Assembly: GCA_033065855.1 (NCBI GenBank)
Contig: JAVXUO010001354.1
Span: 248,001-312,000, forward strand
Length of the DNA: 64,000 nucleotides
Direction of reading: 5' to 3'
Origin: Escallonia rubra
Taxonomy: Eukaryota > Streptophyta > Magnoliopsida > Escalloniales > Escalloniaceae
Part shown: positions 1 to 10,858 of the stretch, in pieces
Position numbering within the stretch: position 1 is the stretch's first letter
Layout: each line of letters opens with the position of its first letter
Program-made: the position numbers and the translations under genes
Notes under the pieces: generated by a model
Seen by the model: the letters and a program-made list of their open reading frames with translations, nothing else
Databases searched by the model: none
What the model was told of the DNA's origin: nothing

Positions 1-445
1 TTTTGATAAAGCTCCAACTGAATTTATCATAACCTTCTTCAGATTTATTTTGCATCTTAAGCCTTTTTTTTTTCATTTTTGTTTTTCAGGGAGTGTAAGA
101 ATTCCTGAGTCACTATGGCATTGTCAGTGGTAGATCTTTTAGGGACAAAACTACTCTTGGCAGGGTTAATAATTCTACTCAGCAACAGTCTTAATCTATT
201 GACCAAAATCTTAGATAAAGCCTTATAAGTAACATTACGTAAGCTTATGGGTCTTAATTGAGCTATGGTTTGAGGATTATAAATTTTTGGGATCGGAGTA
301 ACAAAAGTTTGGTTGTTATTCTCAGGCATAGCTTCCTTAGTGAAACAACTCTTTAAGAATAAGCAACATGAAGGTTCCACCACATCCCAATAGTTATGGT
401 AGAATAAAGCATTAATTCCATCGGGCCCAGGTGCCTTAGTTGCCT
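1..445 (-). pseudogene. LINE-A ORF2: reverse transcriptase N-terminal part
   Basis: On the minus strand from about 445, the frame opens with APGPDGINALFYHNYWD, the usual entry block of plant LINE RT. It then gives TPIPKIYNPQTIAQLRPISL, NVTYKALSKILVNRL and INPAKSSFVPKRSTTDNAIV, which are RT blocks 1 to 3. The frame closes at 57, and the catalytic (F/Y)ADD block would lie beyond the window. The match to the family is strong; activity is excluded by the damage elsewhere in the element. Confidence 0.85.
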
Positions 446-470
446 TTATATTGAAAAAAGGCCTCCTTAA

Positions 471-938
471 TTTCCTGGTTGATCAAGTAAAAAACTAGGG
501 AGTCCTTATCGTGATCAAGAATTCAAGGGTTATTGACATACGTTTCCCTGTTGTTAATGATTTACAGTTGGTCAGAATAAAGCTTTGCAAAATGTTCAAT
601 GGTGTGGTCTCTAATTTGGGTTGTATAAGTTAACCGGTTGCCACTAGGGCCTTTGAAAAAGTGAGGGTTTTATTCCTCTTCCTTCTAGCAATCATGGATA
701 TATGGACGTATTCATATCCCCTTAGGAGTGCCATTGCACTCTATATTTCTGATGCCATAAAATCTCTTCCTGGTCTAGAGTCTCAAGATATTGTTTTCTG
801 ATATCTCTCTCAAGAAACTTCAGGTTATGATAGTAATGGTTAGCCAGGACTGATTACATGCCCAGAAGTCTAGCCGTGGCCTTCGCTTTCTCTTAAAAAT
901 ATGCTTTCTCTTAAAATGTTCCCAAATATTTCCTTATT
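471..938. other. LINE-A interior without readable ORF
   Basis: This stretch lies between the LINE-A linker and RT pieces and should hold the N-terminal RT region. I could not follow a frame through it. It reads as heavily mutated LINE sequence. Confidence 0.5.
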
Positions 939-1560
939 CTAGCTTTTGACTTTGTTCTGAAAAGTCCCAATATTTTCAAGGATTCTATTATTGTCCTCCC
1001 AAGAGCTCTGAATAATTTCTTTAAACCCCTCGTGGGTCATCCAAACATTTTCTAATCTAAACGGTTTTTGACATAAAGATATAGAATGTTTGAAAAGCAT
1101 ACCTAAACAATTTACCATTTGCATGCAGTGATCTGAGGAAGCTCAGGGTAAATTACACACATGGGCTTCTGGATATGTAATGCACCGTTCATGATTTGTC
1201 ATTGCTCGGTCGAGGCATTTCTGCACATTTGCCCACCCTTATTTACTGTCAGACCAGGTAAGCTTTGGGTAGTTGCATCTAAGATCAACTAGCCTATACT
1301 TGTTGATGTTCGCTCTGAACTTTTGCATTCGGATACTTTCGAAGCTATCTCCCCTTCATTTGTGCTCGTTTACATCAGTTATATCGTTGAAATCTCCTCC
1401 TAATAACCAAGGTAGATTATTCTTGGGTGCAAAATATATCAAATTATGCCATAAGAGCTCATTCTTCTTTGGATTGAGGCTGGCATAAACTGCTGAGAGG
1501 ACCCAGTCTTCATAATCCCTTCTGGAGATTAGAGCATGTATTGCTTGATGCATTGCCTAT
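939..1560 (-). pseudogene. LINE-A ORF2: endonuclease fragment and linker
   Basis: The stretch 1553-1356 translates to an apurinic-type endonuclease segment with WVLSAVYASLNP and WLLGGDFNDI, the GDFN motif of LINE endonucleases. About 230 bp further along the minus strand, 1124-939 reads FRLENVWMTHEGFKEIIQSSW, in which the usual plant LINE linker (FRFE..W..HP.F...V..SW) between endonuclease and RT is plain. Stops and frameshifts separate the pieces. In the endonuclease, cleavage at the target would need residues that are no longer in one frame. Confidence 0.75.
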
Positions 1561-2405
1561 ATCAACAAAACATTGACTTGCGATGAGTCCCAAAATAGCC
1601 ATAGACCTCACATGCGACCTTCTAGATTGACGATACATGAAGTGTTATACCCACTTTCATGAAGGAAAAAAATTCCCCATCTTGGAATATTAGACAATTG
1701 GTTCTAAAATGGCTATGACATTTGGTCAGAATTGTCCTATTATTTCCCAAAAATTCCTGTCAGAATTTGTTGTTTCCAGTTCATCCACAATTCCATATGT
1801 AGATATCCATTGATTTGCAATCCAAGAGATTGGGTAACTGGTCAGAACTTGGTACCTGAAGTATTCATTTTATCCTTAGCTCTTCTTGGATCTGACTTCT
1901 CAATGGTGTGTCAGGCATACGAGGTGTATCATCAATGGCGCCTCTCCAGTTTTGTTGTACTTTACCTTTATTCAAATTTCTTCGTTCGTCCATAGGACTC
2001 TGATTATATGTAGTTCTAGGGTTCCACTGTTGATTATTGGGAATACCTTCCGATGGTTTAAAAAATAGATCTACATCAGAGCCTTATCTAGTAGAGGGAG
2101 TTAGGATTCTGCTTAAAGGATCCCAAAAAAATATTAGGTTGGCTTGTACGGCTGCCTGATGGTGGTGGCTGAGGTTTCGTGTTCTTTTTCGATGTGTTAG
2201 AAAGTGTTGTATCATGTAACCCTGTTGTCACTGGGTTGGACTTATCTATATCCATGTTGCTCTCCTCTTACTCAGATATATGGTTATTAGACCAGAACTT
2301 ACTTTCTTTCGGTTGGCCCATGTTCCTAATTATTGATTCTTCACAACTGAATTGGGCTTCATGTGGTTCTTTTCCTGTCTCCTCGGTTTTCCTACTTCCT
2401 TCACC
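1561..2405. other. LINE-A interior, ORF1/ORF2 junction region
   Basis: This lies between the ORF1 remnant and the endonuclease remnant. It should hold the ORF1 C terminus and the endonuclease N terminus, but no long open frame survives on the minus strand. Confidence 0.45.
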
Positions 2406-3330
2406 TTACTGGATCTGCTCACAAGCTTCCACTATTTGGGGCGGGCCCATTTCCTTTGGGCCTTTCTCTTCAGATTGGACTCTTTTAGCTTTCCTTCCCA
2501 CTTTGGGTATATCGCTCCCAGTGAGGATATTCCTAAGTGTCTCAAACCTATTTGTTGGGCTTAGTGTATTCTGGCATTTGCCCACAATAGGCCTTATTCC
2601 CCTTTTTTTCGCAATCATCCATGGACCGAATTCCTCTTTATTTTCATCCATTCTGACATGTGTTGTCTCTATCGGGGGCCCTATTTGGTCCGTTGGACTG
2701 TTCTGACCCTCCGTACCTCTTGTTGTCCCATCTGTCTTACCGTTGTGGCTCTCACCCGTACTGTCTTTCTTCTCTAGCATTTCTCTGGTCAGTTCTCTGC
2801 GATGTCCGATCTTGCCACACAGAAAGCAAAAATTGTTAATATATTTATACTCCACTCTGTATTTTTGGTTTCTCAGTATGTATGCCGACATTAATGGCTT
2901 GGATAAATCCATTTCAATGCAAATCCTAGCATGCTTCCCCCTGGAAGACGTAGCCGTGTTCATATCTATCTTGACGGGTCGGCCGAATTTTTGGGCAATC
3001 TTGAATAATTCATTCTCTTCATAATATTCAATTGGGAGTTCTGCAAGTCTTATCCAAATTGCAGTTTTGACTTCTTGCGCTTCTGATGGCTTAAAATCCA
3101 GCTCCCATTTTCTAACGGTTAGGTAATGATTAAGTACTATCCAAGGTCCCTCAGTAGATACATGAAAATAATCTTCCATAAAACTGAATTTGATCAGGAA
3201 GAAGCCATTATCCAAATCACGAGGTCGAAATCTCCTTGTAGACTCCATAGATTTCGTAGTCTTGTGGTTAAAGCTCTGAAGCCTATTGTTTTACCCATCA
3301 ATCTGATAATCAAGCTTGATTTCAATCATT
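2406..3330 (-). pseudogene. LINE-A ORF1 (gag-like, DUF4283 and zinc knuckle)
   Basis: This is the nucleic-acid-binding ORF1 of a plant LINE. Its open part is 280 codons (3248-2406). The DUF4283 block contains the typical EGPWIVLNHYLTVRKW stretch, and a zinc-knuckle remnant CFLCGKIGH lies near 2810. The final cysteine of the CX2CX4HX4C pattern is not at its expected place; a threonine stands there. The first part of the DUF4283 block (KTIGFRALTTRLRNLW) is in another frame just upstream (about 3300-3235), so a small indel near 3220-3240 split the domain. A methionine at 3248 opens the frame but is not the native start. The C-terminal half is hydrophilic and low in complexity, as usual for this family. 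Confidence 0.8.
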
Positions 3331-3430
3331 TACGAATCTTTCTAATAAGGTTTAGTGATAAAGTAATTTTTGGAAGTAGAGGATTTTCATTTTCTCCTTC
3401 CTCCATAACTTCATCTTCCTCACCCTTTGT

Positions 3431-4248
3431 GTAATGATTTGACTCAACTTCTTCTTTAAGTTTCTCCTTCTAAGTCTTCATCAAAATATACAGCAGTATT
3501 CATAGTTGTTGAAACAACATCTCTATATGACTTTATGATGTTTCTCTTTGTGGATTGTTGTTCTTAATTTGGAGCTCCAATTCATGTATTGTTTTCCAGT
3601 TGTTGGTGGACGTCCATTTCCGGTAGTTCTTCATGGGTTTTTTTTTCAGTTTCTTGTTGCTTCGTTCTCTCGAGTCATCATCACTTGACTGATTTAAGCT
3701 CATAGGTGCATATGTATCAATTATCAGTGCTGGCGGTTGGTTGCCATGAAATGCATCATGGCTTCAGTTGCTGTTGTTTGATTGCATCTGAGATGAAGTA
3801 GTTGCTGCAGTGGTGATCATGATGGTGTGTAGTTTCAGGATAAATTACGAAAACTTCATAGGGAGGCACAACACTGGGTCGAATTTAGCTGTGCCCTTGG
3901 CCTTTTCAATGATGCATGTCTTTAGCGAGGAATACATGCTCAATGAGCAAGCCATTGTTTAATGATACATTTCTTTTCTTACATGAGTGGTAAGGGATAC
4001 ATGCTCAACGAGCCTTCTCGAACCGTTATTGAGGTGCATGGATGTTACAGGAACATGCATCATTTGTTCTTGTTCAAAAGTTATAGCTTGATTGTAAGAA
4101 AAGAAATGAAAAAGCTCTCTTTAAAATGCAATATAGGGGCATTAGCTCTTAGTTTAAGAGTGAACTTAGTCTCATGTCAGTCATATTTGTTTAACTGCTA
4201 ATTGATGATTGTAAATCATTTAACATTATCGTCTTAATGAATGGGCAG
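3431..4248. other. No recognisable gene
   Basis: AT-rich spacer between LINE-A and the transposase scrap. The text atacatgctcaa occurs twice (about 3932 and 3989), a short local duplication. I see no coding frame that I can support. Confidence 0.5.
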
Positions 4249-4380
4249 CTAGTGGGAATAATTCAAGTACTTACAAGGAATCTTCGTCACTCAACCGCAA
4301 GAAATGTGATTGAAAGAACATTTGTGTTGCTGAAGAAACGGTGGGCAATTCTTAGAATCGTGTCTTTCCTTAATGTATAA
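4249..4380 (+). pseudogene. PIF/Harbinger transposase (DDE_4) C-terminal scrap
   Basis: On the plus strand, 4279-4377 reads NLRHSTARNVIERTFVLLKK followed by RWAILRIVSFL and a stop. The core, a run of R-N-x-I-E-R-x-F-x-x-L-K-x-R-W-x-I-L, is the hallmark C-terminal block of plant Harbinger-type transposases (annotated as nuclease HARBI1-like). It carries the conserved E of the DDE triad region. Nothing else of the protein is readable upstream, so this is an isolated scrap of about 40 residues. The residue after the conserved F is V where G is usual. Confidence 0.75.
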
Positions 4381-4427
4381 ACACAGATGACATTATGAGC
4401 GGTAAGCTTGTTGGTTTATCATTTTCT

Positions 4428-4431
<4 letters not shown>

Positions 4432-4473
<42 letters not shown>
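4432..4473. repeat. (AT)n microsatellite
   Basis: Uninterrupted AT dinucleotide run of about 20 units, followed 30 bp later by a T run (4499-4513). Confidence 0.95.
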
Positions 4474-4475
<2 letters not shown>

Positions 4476-4529
4476 TCGATCTGTGGACGGTCCAGGTCTT
4501 TTTTTTTTTTTTTGTATTTTTTTAAGTCC

Positions 4530-4552
4530 GTCCGCTACAGTATGTAGCGGAC
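4530..4552. repeat. Perfect short inverted repeat (10-bp arms, 3-bp loop)
   Basis: gtccgctaca, the loop gta, then tgtagcggac. A half copy of the same arm (tgtagcggac) recurs at about 4594-4603. It could be the terminal motif of a small DNA element; no partner end was identified. Confidence 0.7.
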
Positions 4553-4661
4553 AATTTTTTGACAAAAATACCCTCTACCTCCATCCTCTACATAATGTAG
4601 CGGACAAGTAGGCAGACACTATTTTTGTTATCCTGTCCTTTCTCTCATTATACTTCTAACA

Positions 4662-4663
<2 letters not shown>

Positions 4664-4697
<34 letters not shown>

Positions 4698-4806
4698 CAT
4701 ACACAGAAAAATATTGAAGTGAATTTTAGAATTGATATGAGTAATTGAGTGAAAGTTCTCTTATAACTTCTCCTCCCCCCCCCCCCCCCCTCCCTCCCTC
4801 CCTCCT
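4664..4806. repeat. Low-complexity (TC)n, C-run and (CCCT)n
   Basis: (TC)n at 4664-4692 and a C run with CCCT units at about 4775-4806. They are separated by about 80 bp of AT-rich sequence. Confidence 0.9.
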
Positions 4807-6448
4807 TTTTTTTTTTCTTTTTTTAAGATAGAACTGCATACATAATGTTAAAGAGTTACAAAAGAGGCAATATTTGCCAATAGTACAGACCATATAAAGT
4901 AGGTACACACACAAATTACACAAAAGGGTCATATAACACACCGATGATGGGCTGTTAACAAAAAGGAACTAAGCTCCTACACTGTGCCATGCTATTAAGA
5001 CAATTGATGGGGCCTCTTGTGCAGCTTCATAAGATGGCACACCAATCCCGATTGGAGGAGGTATTGCCGTCGTCTTTTCCTTGAATGTAGGCAAAATGCC
5101 GAACTATGTTAAGTATTAGTGTCCATATTTTATGTGCGAAACCTTTTATATTTCCTCTTCTTCTCGTTGTGCTAGTTGTATGTGTTTAAGGATCATTAAT
5201 CCTAAAACCAATGAATTTGGAAGTAGACCATTATTTAGGTTACTTTCCAGATTCACTCGAGTCGGGGAACTTTTTATTTGACGATCATCACACTAACCAA
5301 ATAGAAAATAGTTAGCTCTCCCGACTAATAAAAGCGACTTCAAACTATCCATAAGGCCTCCAAAGAAGATTGTTGGCTCACAAGTGAATTTACCTTGAGT
5401 TCACAAAGATTCCCCGTGGATCGTCGTACCCTCATTCCAGCGTTCTTGATACAAGTCATGTTTCTAACCTTGTCAAAGAATTATAAGCCATCTAGACTAT
5501 ATTGTTCCCAAGGTTGAGTTATTTAGGAGCATAAAAATAGTAGAATCAGCTGGGTATACTAGAATTTAGGATCAAGATCTTTAAGGATCCGATTGGCGAA
5601 CGGAATAGGAATTGAGAATTGTAATTCAATTTCAATTCCTTTGGAATTGGAATTGACTTGGAACTAAATTTTTTTTTTGTAATTCCACTTATTGGTTAGG
5701 ACAGAAAATCGGATTAATAATTGAAATTGCTAAAGTATGCAAAACGGTAGTTTCATATTTGTCCCACTAAATCATACCTAACAATATTGCCCCACCCACC
5801 CGACCCGAGAGAACAAAAGAAAAAGAAAAGAAAAGAAATACACATTCGATGAATTAAGTACAAAATGAAATCATGTAACTAATCAAGAGGTAAGCTTGAA
5901 TATGTAACCTAACAGTTACATATTAGAACTTTAATTTTGTGCTAGTACTTGACAACAAGAAGATGTTCTAAAAAATAAGAATGTCCTAAACTTAACAAAA
6001 AGAAAGTGACTCTTAAAAGTAGCAAGAGATTAACAAGCTAGATCTCTACCGATAAATAAGAAAATAGCTCCTAAAAAACTTGGCTCGAAAACAATTCAAA
6101 TTTCATTAGTATGTTGTTGGCTCTATATCTTTAGTCTTATGACTGCTTATATGCATAATTAACCATTGCTTCCTCAAGTGAAATGAACGGGACATGAATG
6201 ACTTACGCTTCCTCTCATAACTAGTCAACACGTCATAAGCTTTGAGCAATTCAAGCTAATTTAATCCCAATTCTCAATTACCTTTTTTATATGGCTTTTG
6301 ATCGAAATGATACTAAGTTAAGTAAATAAAGAACTATATAAGCAAAGCTCCAATTAGTTAAAATATAAGAGAGATTAATATGCTTTTTACCTTGACATAA
6401 ACATTCCAAGTAGCTTCACTATAGACGCTTATCTTACTGAAATAACAA
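4807..6448. other. No gene; possible MITE end near 5590-5720
   Basis: AT-rich spacer. Around 5595-5660 it holds repeated aattccaattcc / ggaattggaattg text that resembles the subterminal text of the element at about 14300-15605. I found no matching second end, so no element is called. Confidence 0.4.
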
Positions 6449-6757
6449 TCAACAAAAGTCACTCTGCGTCAGCAGCTTAGACACTACCTCACAATGCTTG
6501 TCCCGTGTTTTCAAATGACTAAGTGTTGTAACTTTCACATTACATTGTTCACCCATCGCATCAATCACAGCATTGTACGCACTTGATTTCCATCCATCAC
6601 GAACTTTGTTCCCAGTATTAAGTTGGTCAAGCAAGACAGCATTAAGAACCAGATCCATTTCAACAGTCCATCCAAGGTATGATTTTCTCTTTGAATCAAC
6701 CATGTTCTTTCTTTCACTAGAGAGAATAACTTCCCAGGCATTACTATCGGCACTCAT
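6449..6757 (-). CDS. Myb/SANT-like DNA-binding protein, PIF/Harbinger-associated
   Basis: This is an open frame of 102 codons from an ATG at 6757. It contains one Myb/SANT-like domain of the plant type found in Harbinger second proteins and the host families derived from them. The signs are WTVEMDLVLNAVLLDQLNTG, then a GNKVRDGWKSSAYNAVI block with the tryptophan of helix 3, then LKTRDKHCEVV. In PIF/Harbinger elements such a protein binds the element ends and helps the transposase. The Harbinger transposase scrap lies 2.1 kb away on the opposite strand, so the two may come from one element, though no shared ends were found. Full-length relatives are longer, so this is probably only the first exon or a fragment. 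It could also be a domesticated host gene. Confidence 0.6.
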   Translation of the reverse strand: MSADSNAWEVILSSERKNMVDSKRKSYLGWTVEMDLVLNAVLLDQLNTGNKVRDGWKSSAYNAVIDAMGEQCNVKVTTLSHLKTRDKHCEVVSKLLTQSDFC

Positions 6758-7578
6758 CTATTTACAAACACCAGAGAAATAATAACAGAACAGTTTCATT
6801 TAAAACACTAAAATGTAAAACATGCATATAACTTTAAAACGTAAAACGAAAAAATAGCCTTCTATGAACAAGGATTTAAAACAACTACCCTTTTGTGTCC
6901 CAAATAATGTAACTCAGATTATCTCAACATGTCGTGAATCTACCACCTATCACATATCAGGTGATACACTAATTATGTTCACGCCCTCGAAACCAACAAG
7001 AAGAACCATGCACAGAATCTTACGCGCTTGAAATTATTAAGAAGAACCTTGTAAAAAATCTTATGTTGATGTGTCGCTAAAGATAGGCCTGATGGACGGT
7101 CAAAAAGATTGATCAAAATGGGTTGGTAACAACAACTTAGTTATAGTTGCAAAATTGCTGAAGCTAAGGTCATTTAAGATCGGCAAAGCGTAACTCAATC
7201 TTTGTGATTACTTGATCAACTGACCAACAACGTGGAACAAAACCAGCGGGCATCCAAGCAGCAAACTAATCGCAACAGTAGCCAAATTTGACTTCAAAGT
7301 CCCTATAACACTATCTGAGCGAATATGAAATATATTTACTACTCAAATGCTCTACTGCACTACAAATAAATAAGTATGAAAGCCAGATGAAGCTAAACTA
7401 CATCACAGATAGGCCGCACTCCAATGAGGGGACAGACAATAACAAATCAGAGAGGCACTTACCAATCTGGAAGATAGAACGAAAGTTGCTAGTTTATGAT
7501 ATGTTACACCGATGAAACTAGACTTTCGGTCTGATGTAAGTTGCAAAACTGGCCTGACCATTACATTTTCTTTCAACA
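6758..7578. other. Host DNA left of LINE-B, no gene recognised
   Basis: Mixed-composition sequence with no supported frame. It should be contiguous with 30135 onward if LINE-B is removed. Confidence 0.5.
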
Positions 7579-7589
7579 GCGTTGTATCC
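7579..7589. repeat. Target-site duplication of LINE-B, left copy
   Basis: gcgttgtatcc, followed after one base by a T run (7591-7602) that is the poly(A) tail of the minus-strand LINE. The same 11 bp occur at 30124-30134. Confidence 0.75.
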
Positions 7590-7639
7590 CTTTTTTTTTT
7601 TTGGAAAAAAGTCATAGATATATATATCAGATTGAGAAA

Positions 7640-8330
7640 GGTTGATATACATGTCGGGTGACAACCCCACCCAAGGGTAAAACAAAATAACTAACTGCAA
7701 TGGACCAAAAACACCACAAGGTAGTTGCGATAGCGTGGATCCTGGCCTAGTGAGGCTGTACACTGGCACACCACTTCTGATGCGACCCCGCCCCAAAGCC
7801 AGCAACAAAAGTCACTAACGCTGACGAAAGCATTAAGGGGGCGAGTTTACCTTGGGCTGCAGGCATAGAGTGCAATCCCTGGCAGCTAGACAAAACTGTA
7901 AGAATGGCTGACGACCAGCCGCTGCTAAGGTGAGTTGACATCTATAGCAGAAAGGAATAGTCAGATAATATGCATGTGCTGAAGTTTAAAAGCCCAATCG
8001 AGGCCATGACAGATGAGAATCGTAATAGCACCCAGTTCATCAGCCGCCGTAATCGAATCAGCAAGGGCTCCTGTCGGAGTCCAAGCTTGATCAAGTAGAA
8101 CAAGAGCAATACCGAATTTCCTGTCGCAGGGCGAGCCTAGGACGGCAATGGAGCAAAAAAGGGGAAGGTGGCAGTGGACAAGAACATCGAGATGAGAAGT
8201 AAATGGGGTGTAACGGGGGGTAGAAGTGGTCAAAGCAGTCCACGAGTATCCCAGGTGGCATCGTGGTTTTGCAGCGCTTCACTTTCTGGAGCCGCCATCT
8301 GAAAGTTGGGGTATTAAAGATAGAATGCAA
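7640..8330 (-). pseudogene. LINE-B ORF2: RNase H-like C-terminal domain
   Basis: The stretch KFGIALVLLDQAWTPTGALA followed by AADELGAITILICHGLDWAF resembles the RVT_3 type RNase H carried by many plant LINEs (a G-x-x-x-V-L-R-D...G motif, then a-E-x-x-A-I...G-L-x-x-A). The usual catalytic E position is seen in DELGAI. Further pieces toward 7640 are in other frames. This domain degrades the RNA strand during target-primed reverse transcription in intact relatives; here it is broken by frameshifts. Confidence 0.55.
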
Positions 8331-8400
8331 TAATCCCCGACATTGAGTGATCAGAGAGATTTTAGAATTTTTGGCTTCGGAAGACCATCATGTTTCGGCC

Positions 8401-8841
8401 TCACCAAATGGACCACAAAATGGCTAAAAAGCACACGACTTGAACCAGCAGATTGTGATTCCGAGTGATCGGGCGCTTGATCCAGTGCGCCAGTATGGAA
8501 GGTGCTGAAGACGAGGCTAAGGGCGGGGGCAGGATCGCCGGCCCAAAGCAAGATTCCCAATTTGGCCTGACGAAGCAGCAGTCAAGGAAGATGTGTTCAA
8601 GTGTTTTCGGGTGGGACAGACCCAATGGACAACAAGCATTGATTGGGCAATGGCGTTGTAGAAGATCTGGTGAAAGAGGGAGCCGTTGGTGGATGAATTG
8701 CCATAAAAAGATTTTCAGTTTTTTGGGGATTTGAAGCTTCCAAAGGCGAGACCAATAGGCAGGCGCCAGAGGCTGATGCAATGAGGTGGCCCCGTGTGCC
8801 TGGCTGGATAAGAACGATACGTAGTTGCCACTTAGAAGCAA
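8401..8841 (-). pseudogene. LINE-B ORF2: zf-RVT zinc-binding domain
   Basis: The open stretch of 146 codons contains YWSRLWKLQIPKKLKIFLWQ, HQRLPLSPDLLQRH, CPLGLSHPKTLEHIFLDC and CFVRPNWESCFG. This is the zf-RVT domain (W..LW....P.K...F.W......L.....L..R......C..C.....E...H....C). The domain follows RT in plant LINE ORF2 proteins. The stretch is intact across its length, so the element is not very old, or this part has by chance escaped damage. Confidence 0.8.
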
Positions 8842-10815
8842 TCCCCTCGGACGAAGGCGCTAGCCAGCCGATCAGACGATCTTGCAGGAAGAAGCGGAAG
8901 GCGAAGAATTTGGCTAGCTATCCCCTCAGGAAAAGTGTGAAGGAGAACATTCAAATCCCAAGAAAAAGTGTTAGTAATGAACAAGTCAGAGACGGTCCAA
9001 GTAACATTAGCATGTGTACAATATGGTTGCAATTCTGAGAGGGGACATGAGGCAACCACCAGTCCATCCAGACTGAGATTAACCTGCCATCACCAATTTG
9101 CCATTGTAAGCCCTGATTAAGGATGCATTGTCCTACTAGAATACCCCGCCACACCCATGAACAAGCACGCGGTGGAAACTGAGAAAGAAAGTTACGCCGA
9201 GCAAAATTACGACCTTTGAGGACCTGGGCAAGCAGACTCTAGGGGCAGGACTAGATTTTCCATGCCTGCTTAGCTAGCAACGATTGATTAAAGAGTCTAA
9301 AGTCGCGGAAGCCCAATCCGTCAAACCGTTTAGGAAGGCACAGAGTAGGCCACGCCATCCAATGAATAGAATGCCGGGAGGCATCCCTAGACCACCAGAA
9401 GCGAGCCAAGATTTGGTCTAGTTGCCTACAAACCGCCACTGGTAACTTGAAAACAGACATATAGTTAACCAAAAGAGAGGAGAGAACCGAGGTGATAAGA
9501 GTTGCACGACCCGCTTTGTTCAATATAAGCCTCAATCAATGAGCGCATTTGTCTTGAACTTTGTGGACTAGGCCTCGAAAGATATCTTTTTTATGGACTG
9601 CCACATCGAGTTGAATCCCCATATACTTCCCAAATTCCGGGGAAGATGAGAATGCAAATTCACGTTCGATGCTAAGACGACGCTCAGCATTGGCGTTGGG
9701 GCTAATTACCAGGGAGGATTTTGCCCAGTTAATAAGTTGCCCCGAAATCAAACAATATCTATTCTAGACTTGTTTAATTGCCTTAATGTCCCGATTTGCG
9801 TCTTTAGAAAGTCGAAGAAATAAATAGTTGTCGTCAGCGTATATGGGGTGAGAGACTAATGGAGAACCTTTGCCGGCTTTGATTTCATGAAAACACCCTT
9901 GAAGCTCTCCCTGTAACAGGCTGACAGAGAGGACCTCTGTACAAAGCAGGAAAAGGTAGGATGATAAGAGATCACCTTGATGCAAACCTTGGGTATGACG
10001 AAGAATGAGGTATAAGCCCTGTTAACCAGAAGCAAGTAGGAAACGGTGGTGATACATTGTTGGATAAGACCAACCCAATTGGGAGGGAACACGAGGGACC
10101 CCATAATTGCTCTAATAAAGTCCCAACCAACTCGATCAAAAGCCTTGCTCAAATCTAATTTGAGAGCGACAAGGACGATCCCTCCTTTTTGCGTCTGCGA
10201 ACACAGTCTGCGAGCTCTTGGGCAAGCAATACATTGTCAGAAAGGCACCGCCACCGACAGGAAAGCGTTTTGGTAGGGGACAACAAGTCTGACACAGGCT
10301 TCAACCGATTGACAAGAACTTTGGATATGATTTTATAGATTCCATTACAAAGGCTAATAGGACAATAATCTCCCACTGACTCAGGATTTCTTGACTTGGG
10401 GATCAATGCTAGGTAGGTCCAATTTACCTCATGCAAAAGCTGCCCAGAGTTAAGGAAGTAAAGTACCGCCCGAGTAATCAAGGACCCATGATGGCCCAAC
10501 ATTTCTTAAAAACGATCCCTGAAAATCCATCTAACCCCCGGGATTTGAGGTCTCCCATTTGAAAAAGAGCCGATTTTATCTCACCAGGCATAAAAGGGTG
10601 TCGGAGGTGGGCAGACTAGCCCGCGGTTAAGAAGAGCAGTGGTAATGAGTCAAGGTAGGAAGACAGCTGGAGGGGAGGAACTGGGGGGCCGAGGACTGCG
10701 CGAGTAAAGTGGAAAAATAGGTAAACAAAGAAGCACGCACATTGGTTTCAGACGTCACCCAGGCCCCGGAAGAGTCCTTCAGCATGCAAATATAATTTTG
10801 CCTGCGCCTGACCAC
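8832..10815 (-). pseudogene. LINE-B ORF2: reverse transcriptase
   Basis: RT blocks appear in order on the minus strand. NWTYLALIPKSRNPESVGDY, PISLCNGIYKIISKVLVNRL and LSDNVLLAQEL lie at 10500-10200. MSKAFDRVGWDF follows at about 10152. MHQGDLLSSYLFLLCTEVLS and the catalytic YADD (about 9830-9841) lie at 9985-9764. The C-terminal blocks at 9535-9251 include NKAGRATLITSVL and FKLPVAVCRQLDQILARFWW. Frames change several times, so the enzyme is dead. The usual polymerase motif is F/Y-A-D-D, present here as YADD. Confidence 0.85.
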
Positions 10816-10858
10816 CGTGGAGGTATGAAATAGTTTCGTATTGAGATCACTTCTGAAG

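Larger units (their letters stand above)
1..3430 (-). mobile_element. LINE-A: decayed non-LTR retrotransposon, 3' part beyond the left edge
   Basis: Read on the minus strand, the order is ORF1 (DUF4283/zinc knuckle, about 3330-2406), endonuclease (about 1560-1350), endonuclease-RT linker (1124-939), and the start of reverse transcriptase (about 445-1). That is the standard order of a plant L1-type LINE. All parts carry stops or frameshifts, so the element is dead. The 3' end, poly(A) and target-site duplication lie outside the window. The 5' end is placed near 3430 because the gag-like similarity fades there; I see no clean boundary. Confidence 0.85.
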
